DNA of 64,000 nt from Gymnopus androsaceus JB14 (lineage: Eukaryota; Basidiomycota; Agaricomycetes; Agaricales; Omphalotaceae), in contig ML769388.1 of assembly GCA_009733575.1 (NCBI GenBank), positions 746,646 through 810,645 on the forward strand, given 5' to 3'. Of the stretch, positions 57,785 to 64,000 are shown one piece after another. The translations under genes and the position numbers were made by a program. The notes beneath the pieces were generated by a model. It was not told the DNA's origin, did not search any database, and was given only the letters and a program-made list of their open reading frames with translations. The first letter of the stretch is position 1. Every line of letters begins with the position of its first letter.

Positions 57785-59637
57785 TTCGTACGATGAGGAG
57801 CTTAAGGAATTCTTATGGTTCTGCACTTGTAGCGGATCCTAAGAATATCGGACGTCTACTTCAGAGCTGGTATTTATAAGCCAGGAATTTACAAAAGAAG
57901 GCAAAATTTACCAGAGAAATGTACCATCTGAATGGGGTAATATCACAACCGGGATTGAGCGCGTTGATTACTGCAGATGACTACAAGTATTATTAGTCCT
58001 GAAAAATCGAACCCTTGAATGGAAGGAACTCATACAGATACTACGGGAGCATGGTTTGACAGATGAACAGTGAATCTTCGTATAGAAATACAAGTCCACT
58101 TACGCACTGGTGGGCTGGATTCCGCCGACGAGACATGTTCTGCAATGAAATATTGTTTCTGAGAATACTTACCGACTAAATTTCGAGGTCAATGTTGAAG
58201 GTGCAATCTTGATACACTTTCGAGAGTGAAAGAAGCTATGTTTAGGTCCATTAGCAGCAGCGCGCTTCACTCCCAATCATACCGTATCCAATATCCTGTT
58301 CGTTAATTGATCACTAGACGTATTGTGCGGCGCGGTAAGTACCTCCAAATATTTCGGAGTCCCTCAGTTAAACTCCAAGCACAAAGCACAATGCTAAAAA
58401 TAATGGCCTCAGGCCCTCATTCATAGTAGTCCCATGGATCTCTTCTTTGTTACAATCTACGGCTGATCATCTCATTCGAAAGATGAATTTTGAACGGCCA
58501 TTTTTCTGAACACCTTGGATTGTTGAGCCTCGACCTCGGTAACATCAGCAGTCAGATGGAAGAAAAGGTATTATAAGCTCACTACACCGGACGCCGTCTC
58601 ATCTGGATCCCGAGGTGGTTGGAATTACCACAGTACTTACTGGAACCGGTTAGCTGACACAGATTTGTGCTAGCTGTTCTAGATCTGCCTGTTTAACGCC
58701 GCCGCTAGTTGCAAAGCATCATTCACTGGCAACAGCGTGAGTTGTACATTTACTATCACGAATCCCAATTCACCTATTTTTATGCGATGTTTTTTTCACC
58801 TGGTCTCGCTCATTCAATATTGACCTTTTGCTAGGTCCTATGAACCCGCGCTGGTACCTCAGATACCCCTGAGGCTCATGAAGTATCATGATCTCCAGTG
58901 AGTACTCATTGCCAATTTTAACATTATTTAAAACCATCTACGTACGATTCATTCGATTTCATGACCAACCACAGCACAGAAGATCTGTACGCGCCGCCGA
59001 GTGAGTCTGGAGTGAGTCTGGATTGGCCGTTCATCTAAAAAAAACCGGCTTCAGATAGGTGGCCTGCATGGAATTGTAATGAGCTTTTACTTGCAGCCTC
59101 CCATCCCCCTACTGGACGGTCACCAAAAGGAACCGGTTTTCAGGATGAATGTGTTTCTAGGCACTCTTGTTTCTCTTCGTATTTGAACAAAGTACTGACT
59201 CAATTTTGATTGAGATGAGCACTTTCGGAATCAGGATGCACGATTCGTCGAGATTACGGAAATCGTAAGCGAGTTGCAACTCCCCGCTTGAATTGAGCTT
59301 ACCGGAGAGCCGTGAATGGCACCTTCTTGCACACTGAAACCCACTAGATGTTTGGGAGTTTATCGCCCAAACTCATCAAAGTTACACCAGCTATAATAAA
59401 CCTACCTACCTTCCTTCCTCTACGAACGTGCTTTCGTCCCAGGGTTCAAGCGAACAAGTTTCGATGTGAGGCCGTTCAGAAACCTTTTGTATGTCAGGCC
59501 CCAGCGGCAGGATGCGAAAGGCAATAAAATTAGAAAGAAGGAATCCGAACATGTATTGAAAAAATCAAACTGTAGTGTAGTGTTTTATCGTCCGTAGGGA
59601 GGACAGATTGATAGCAAAAGCTCAGATCTCTACGTTC
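57785..59637. other. 1.85-kb region without a recognisable gene
   Basis: No convincing coding pattern was seen. A segment around 59040-59160 resembles 56330-56450 on the other side of the secreted-protein gene. The rest is ordinary intergenic sequence. Confidence 0.45.
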
Positions 59638-60682
59638 CTAGTATCCAGCGGCCCCTGGTGCCATATCGCCCTCCCTCTTAAGCCTTAACAGCACCTCCTT
59701 GAACCTAGTGATATCGGTGGTGCCAGCACCAGTGCGAGCGATAGTCTTGGATTGAGAGTTTTCGAGTTCGACGAGGCTACAGATGCGCTCCCAGGTAGTA
59801 CCGGCTGAGAGGGATTCTGTGAGCGACTGGACGTATTCTGCTTCGTTGTCCCTAATGTGTCGCTAGAATGAGTATCGAGGACGCGAAGAATATAGTAAAA
59901 CTCACTTGTTCTCCCGGATGGTCTTCTCCTTCTTTGCGGCATACTCCTCGTAGAAATCGTCAATGGCTTTCTCAGCCTTTGCCATGTTCTCATTTCGGCG
60001 TTTCTGGGAAGCTTCGTCACGGGCAGCAATTTCTTCCGCTTGCTTGCGACGCCATTCCCTAGATGAGCGATAAATGGAGTTGGTTCATGGGATGAAGGAT
60101 GCAGAAATCAAGTTGGCACGTACTTGATCACCTCGGGTTCTTCCTCTGGGATTTCTTGAACTATAGTTGGCGCTGAGAGGACTGCGGATTGCTGGGGATG
60201 GGAAGCAAATGCAGAGCCAAACGATGGCTGCGAGGTTTGTTGGAACATTGACGGAGGTGCCTAGGAGAAATTTATTAGCGAATCCATAGAATGGTTTAAG
60301 GACTGGGAGCAGTGACTACAGGAGACTCTGGCTTGACTGCCATCACCAATCCCAAGACAGACTTACGGGTACGTCAATATCCGGAAATTCGCTCTCAAAC
60401 TTGTCAATTTCATCGTCACCGGTAACCTTTACTGGAGGAGCTGCAGGTGTAGGTGCAGAGTCAAAGTCATCAAAGGAGAAACCAGAAGAGCTGGGTACTG
60501 GAGCAACGGGGGATGTAACGTTTGAAATGACGGGAATATCGTCTGTGCCGTCTAGCGAGATGTCAGGGAAAGCAGAGGCGGCGCGGTCAAAGTCAATTTC
60601 ATCGTTGCCGGCTATAGAAGAGAATAAGCGGGTTTGAAAGCTGAAGAATAAAAAGAGCCATACAAGATAGAAAATCGGACAT
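59638..60682 (-). CDS. CLC1: Clathrin light chain
   Basis: It binds the clathrin heavy chain on vesicle coats at the trans-Golgi and plasma membrane. The ATG at 60682 gives MSDFLSS; after an intron GNDEIDFDRAASAFPDISLD with its acidic region, then DDEIDKFESEFPDIDV, IPEEEPEVIKEWRRKQAEEI, ARDEASQKRRNENMAKAEKA, IDDFYEEYAAKKEKTIRENK, TTWERICSLVELENSQSKTI and TRFKEVLLRLKREGDMAPGA, ending GAAGY at 59638. The acidic EFPD motif and the long heptad coiled coil that binds the heavy chain are both present. Introns are about 50 nt. Confidence 0.93.
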
Positions 60683-60842
60683 GCTGGACGCGAATGAACT
60701 GAAGAACTGTTGTTGCGCTGGATGAGTTTTCCACGTGGCTGTGAAGCGCCCATCTGTAACTTTAAGCGCTTGCCAACTGCTCTCCGACGGAATACGCCCA
60801 GTTTATTTCAGAATCACGACAATACTCTCGATCCATACAACC

Positions 60843-61262
60843 ATGTCCAACGAACAACGCAGCATATTCCATCTCAGCTGCCACAATATGCACTCCGCTC
60901 GACCTGATACTTTGCATTCTACTAAAGCAGAGAAAGAGAATGCAAAAAGCCTCAGCGCAGATACTACTACGCGCCGTACGCGTAAACCACGCAAAGGAAT
61001 CGATCTTATTCCGCCGATTCCTCACTACCTGCGACCATACTCGCTTGCGCGCTGCGAGAAATCCTTGCAGCTACAGAATCTCAAGTTCCTGCTAAGCGAT
61101 CTTTTGACCCAGATCACTATCGTTTGTTTTTGGATAGATCACCACTACTTTCCTCGCTGCTGCGCCGACCGTTGCACCCAATTCGAACATCCGCCTTCCT
61201 TTAGTATTGATGCCGGTAGCGCTCTGCGAGCCCTGCTCGCGTCTCCGTATGCACCAGAATAA
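60843..61262 (+). CDS. Hypothetical protein, frame uncertain
   Basis: An open frame of 139 codons from an ATG at 60843 (MSNEQRSIFHLSCHNMHSAR) includes TTTRRTRKPRKGIDLIPPIP, which is rich in basic residues. After about 61050 another frame reads SQVPAKRSFDPDHYRLFLDR and SPLLSSLLRRPLHPIRTSAF, which looks more coding-like and ends near 61203. A splice or frame break near 61060 is likely. No domain recognised. It diverges from the clathrin light chain gene. Confidence 0.4.
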   Translation: MSNEQRSIFHLSCHNMHSARPDTLHSTKAEKENAKSLSADTTTRRTRKPRKGIDLIPPIPHYLRPYSLARCEKSLQLQNLKFLLSDLLTQITIVCFWIDHHYFPRCCADRCTQFEHPPSFSIDAGSALRALLASPYAPE

Positions 61263-61582
61263 TCGTCCTCGACACTTTCCGACGCTTCTCCTTCCCTTTA
61301 TTCCGCTGACAAAAAGGCTCTGGTTCCAGACGCACTCTCCTATTTGAACACTGTGGATTGGACATGCTTCCAAGCAGGGTTTAAAGGCAGACATGAATCG
61401 ATAGAGGGCTAACATGGACGCGAGTTGGTTGCTCAGAGTATCTTCAAAGTTTTATCACGTACCGATTCCAAATTTGCTACTTTACACAGGATATGCCTCT
61501 TCAAAGGATGGGAATTGCATCGAAACAGTATACAGTACAACACTATACGATCCTCTACTCATAAACAAGATACAGGTAGATT

Positions 61583-62584
61583 TTATACACTCATCTTCAT
61601 CGTAATCGATGGATGCGGATTATACCCTTCTACCACAAAATCATCGTACACGAAATCCTCGATATCGTTAATCTCATCCCTGGCCCATTTCAACTTTGGA
61701 AACGCCTTGGGCTCGCGCTCGAGCTGAACCTTGAGAGCATCAACATGATCGCGGTAGACATGTGCATCTCCAAGTTGGATGATGAGCTCGTGAGCCTCAG
61801 TTCCAGTGACTCGTGCAATCATGTGTGTGAGGAGGGCATAGGACGCGATGTTGAACGGAATACCGAGACCAAGGTCAGCAGACCGTTGATACATCAAGCA
61901 AGAGAGTCTGGGTTTCTGGGTGCTGTCAGGAGGAGGTAGATGAACGTAGAATTGGCAGAGGAGATGGCATGGAGGAAGTGCCATGAGCGGGATATCTGCA
62001 AAACGGCCAATTGTGAGTATGTAGAAAGAGAAAAATGCGATGCGACGCGAACCTTTAGGATTCCACGCGCTCATAATGATTCTCCTATCAGTTGGATTTT
62101 CTTTGATCTTGTGTATACACTCTCGCAGCTGATCGACACCCTGTCCGGTATAATCACCATCGCAGTCTTTGTACTCTGCGCCGAAATGTCTCCATTGGAA
62201 TCCATACACGGGCCCTAAATCTCCTTCTCGTCTATGTCCCAGTCCACGGCCTTCTAAAAAGGCCTTGGAGCCATTCCCATCCCATATTTTCACTCCCTTT
62301 TGTGAGAGAACGGTGGAATCGGTGCAGCCATGAACGAACCAGAGCAGCTCTTCGACGATGCCTCGTAAAAACGTGCGCTTGGTAGTGAGAAGAGGTAGGG
62401 TCGAGTCTGCGAGTGAGAAGCGAAGATTCTCGGGGGCAAAGAGAGCTATGGTGCCAGTTCCTGTACGGTCTGGGCGTATGTCACCGGTGTCGAGGACGCG
62501 TCGGATGAGGTTTAGATATTGGAGCTCATCGTGAGCGCGTTTATCGGTGATTTTTGGGCTGTTGGCTGCTGGTTCGTGTTGCAT
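61583..62584 (-). CDS. Thymidylate synthase
   Basis: It makes dTMP from dUMP and methylene-tetrahydrofolate. The ATG at 62584 gives MQHEPAANSPKITDKRAHDE; then YLNLIRRVLDTGDIRPDRTG, LPLLTTKRTFLRGIVEELLW, VKIWDGNGSKAFLEGRGLGH, DLGPVYGFQWRHFGAEY, DRRIIMSAWNPK, and after an intron DIPLMALPPCHLLCQFYV with the catalytic Cys. RSADLGLGIPFNIASYALL, GDAHVYRDHVDALKVQL and PHPSITMKM complete it at 61583. Every signature block is present. An upstream in-frame ATG at 62665 overlaps the Mago start region and is not needed. It diverges from the Mago gene over 69 bp. Confidence 0.95.
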   Translation of the reverse strand: MQHEPAANSPKITDKRAHDELQYLNLIRRVLDTGDIRPDRTGTGTIALFAPENLRFSLADSTLPLLTTKRTFLRGIVEELLWFVHGCTDSTVLSQKGVKIWDGNGSKAFLEGRGLGHRREGDLGPVYGFQWRHFGAEYKDCDGDYTGQGVDQLRECIHKIKENPTDRRIIMSAWNPKGSRRIAFFSFYILTIGRFADIPLMALPPCHLLCQFYVHLPPPDSTQKPRLSCLMYQRSADLGLGIPFNIASYALLTHMIARVTGTEAHELIIQLGDAHVYRDHVDALKVQLEREPKAFPKLKWARDEINDIEDFVYDDFVVEGYNPHPSITMKMSV

Positions 62585-62653
62585 GATGATTGTTGAGTGA
62601 CTAGTCGCGTGTGAGAAGTGACAGGCGTGACAGTTTGTTTTCACTCGACCATC
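62585..62653. promoter_or_regulatory. 69-bp divergent promoter of thymidylate synthase and Mago nashi
   Basis: Only 69 bp lie between the two start codons, so the genes share a compact promoter. It holds short direct repeats (CACTCGAC near 62641, GTGACAG near 62620). No TATA box. Confidence 0.55.
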
Positions 62654-63423
62654 ATGAGTTCGCAAGACAACGATCCTTTCTACCTTCGGTGAGTTTGCAT
62701 ATTGTGATAATGTTCTTTGGCTAACGCATCCTCGTTAGGTACTAGTACGTGGTCTTTTACATGCGCCCGACTTTGCAGCTAATGGTTCGTCAGCACTGGA
62801 CACTCGGGGAAGCATGGCCACGAGTTTTTGGAATTCGAGTACTCGCATGGTCGTTTGCGATATGCCAACAACTCAAACTACAGAAACGACAGCTTGATCC
62901 GAAAAGAGAGTATGTTGCTGTTCGTCGAGTGCTTGGGTCAATTGCGGCTAAAGTAAAAACTTTTTTCTAGTGTGGATCAGTCCTCTTGTAGTCAAGGAAC
63001 TCAAGAGGATCATTGAAGCCAGTGAAATCACCAAGTAAGTGTATCTCTCCTTTTTCTTCGGGTTGTACTGATCGAATGTCTTCAGGGAAGATGACACAAA
63101 CTGGCCCAAGAAAAATATTGTCGGAAAGCAGGAACTCGAAATTCGGATTGGAAATGATCATATTGCGTTTGAGGTGTGTTGCTTTTCGTTGGTTGTATAT
63201 TCTCCCGTATTAACGCAGGGGATATATAGACGGCCAAAATTGGCTCCCTCGTTGACATCCAGGACAGCGAGGATCCTGAGGGTCTGCGGGTGTTTTATTA
63301 TCTCATCCAGGATTTGAGGGTACGCTGCCGCTCGTTTCTCCTTTCGGTCAATCTAATTGTTCCCATTTCCAGTGTTTGGTCTTTTCCTTGATCTCCCTCC
63401 ATTTCAAGATCAAACCCATCTAA
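62654..63423 (+). CDS. MAGO: Mago nashi, exon-junction complex core subunit
   Basis: It binds Y14 and stabilises the exon-junction complex on spliced mRNA. The ATG at 62654 gives [13 protein letters not shown] 6-nt exon (GTACTA, 62739-62744) supplies the conserved YY, and the next exon begins [20 protein letters not shown] then [18 protein letters not shown]. Later exons give [78 protein letters not shown] and [16 protein letters not shown], ending at 63423. All splice sites are GT-AG with frame kept. The predicted protein follows the family closely from end to end. Confidence 0.95.
62739..62744 (+). other. 6-nt microexon in Mago nashi
   Basis: Bounded by TTAG on the left and GTACGT on the right. 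The preceding exon ends CTTCG before GTGAGT; the following exon begins CACTGG after CAG. Only inclusion of GTACTA yields [17 protein letters not shown] in frame. Confidence 0.88.
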
Positions 63424-63666
63424 ACAATCATGCTGCTACTGCGAAGGAAGTACGACCCTTGGGTGGATATTGATCGAAAAACAAGATGCGCTGGCTTCAT
63501 AGGATCTTTCGAGCTGTCAAGAAAACGCGCGCGGAGCAAAGTCTTGTGAGTGCTAGTGGATCTTTTAAAAGTTATTATGCTCATTGACTGTAGGCGGATA
63601 TATCTACGAGTTACATATGTATTTTACCACACTTAGTATGAAATGCTGTTACTCTTTTGAGGTGTA
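63424..63666. other. Short space downstream of Mago
   Basis: No gene recognised. It lies between two convergent 3' ends. Confidence 0.4.
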
Positions 63667-64000
63667 TTAGCTTGGATCGGCGACGGTTGAGCCCGTTTCC
63701 ACGTAGCGTGTGTCTAAGAGTCGAAATTTAGTTAGCTGCGCACTTTGAGCTTCGTCCCGGGCTGGCGGGACGGAAAAGCGGTACGGAAAACTCCTTTTGG
63801 ATTGGGTTGTTTCAGCGATTTTCGGCTTGCCAAAAACAGTGACATCGATGGTGACCGTAGCAGCGCCGACACCGACAATGTCGACCACCACGACGATAAA
63901 ATCGTCCTATAATTCCAGCCCAATACCAATATCCGCCGGCAGGTCTTCTTCGCTTCGCACACATTCCCATTCAAATTCGCCTTCACCTTCACCCGGCTTT
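63667..64000 (-). CDS. 3' end of an unrecognised gene, cut by the window edge
   Basis: An open frame ends at 63667 with KPKIAETTQSKRSFPYRFSV, PPARDEAQSAQLTKFRLLDT and RYVETGSTVADPS, preceded by VVVVDIVGVGAATVTIDVTV. Further right, PGEGEGEFEWECVRSEEDLP can be read in the same frame but is separated by a TAG near 63900, so an intron or frame break lies there. No domain recognised. The gene continues to the right. Confidence 0.5.

Noticed and set aside
1..64000. CRISPR arrays, bacterial operons or phage genes
   Set aside because: The window is intron-rich eukaryotic DNA. The tandem repeats seen are short and lie in promoters, with no regular spacer structure.

Overview
The window looks like nuclear DNA of a basidiomycete fungus, most likely an Agaricomycete. 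Genes lie close together on both strands. Most are cut by many introns of about 45-70 nt with GT-AG ends, and several protein families have the form usual in mushroom-forming fungi: a secreted Cys-rich protein with a C-terminal ITFCD-type end, a seven-helix membrane protein, a mitochondrial ClpP, and large Ssn6 and BTB proteins. No CRISPR array, bacterial operon, rRNA, tRNA or intact transposon was recognised. All identifications come from reading the translated sequence; no database was searched.

Layout. 1-4.3 kb: a UDP-glycosyltransferase gene flanked by two direct copies of its own promoter and start; the left copy is joined to an inverted fragment, giving a long hairpin at the window edge. 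4.6-9.6 kb: COG8 (Golgi tethering) diverging from a PARP with WGR, regulatory and catalytic domains. 9.8-13.6 kb: a BTB-domain gene with an apparent frame break. 13.8-14.75 kb: a small secreted protein; its paralog is at 56.8-57.8 kb. 15.8-19.5 kb: DCP1 (mRNA decapping). 19.8-22.2 kb: an NCS1 permease. 22.8-28.4 kb: an ADAM metalloprotease converging on a membrane-anchored pepsin-like protein that seems to lack both catalytic aspartates. 28.9-31.6 kb: ClpP and Brl1/Brr6, divergent. 33.3-33.7 kb: a SERF-type protein. 34.6-38.2 kb: Ssn6/Cyc8. 39.6-42.9 kb: Erf4 and a Yap1/Pap1-type bZIP factor. 43.2-48.0 kb: a Snf2/Sth1 remodeller. 48.4-51.0 kb: ribosomal protein eS10, Sus1/ENY2 and ribosomal protein uL4. 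51.3-53.2 kb: a CofD-like protein with frame breaks. 54.5-55.8 kb: the seven-helix membrane protein. 59.6-63.4 kb: clathrin light chain, thymidylate synthase and Mago nashi. A partial gene runs off the right edge.

The genes form no single pathway. They are mainly housekeeping functions: transcription and chromatin (Ssn6, Snf2/Sth1, Sus1, Yap1), mRNA fate (Dcp1, Mago), translation, membrane traffic (COG8, clathrin, Erf4) and mitochondrial proteostasis. Accessory or cell-surface genes lie among them (glycosyltransferase, two secreted proteins, ADAM, pepsin-like protein, permease, seven-helix protein). Many neighbours are divergent with short shared promoters.

The most unusual points are the glycosyltransferase hairpin and promoter duplication at the left edge, several microexons (6-25 nt) that conserved protein motifs require, the pseudo-protease next to the ADAM gene, and frame breaks in several otherwise conserved genes. 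The frame breaks could be real lesions or sequence errors, and the window alone cannot tell which.
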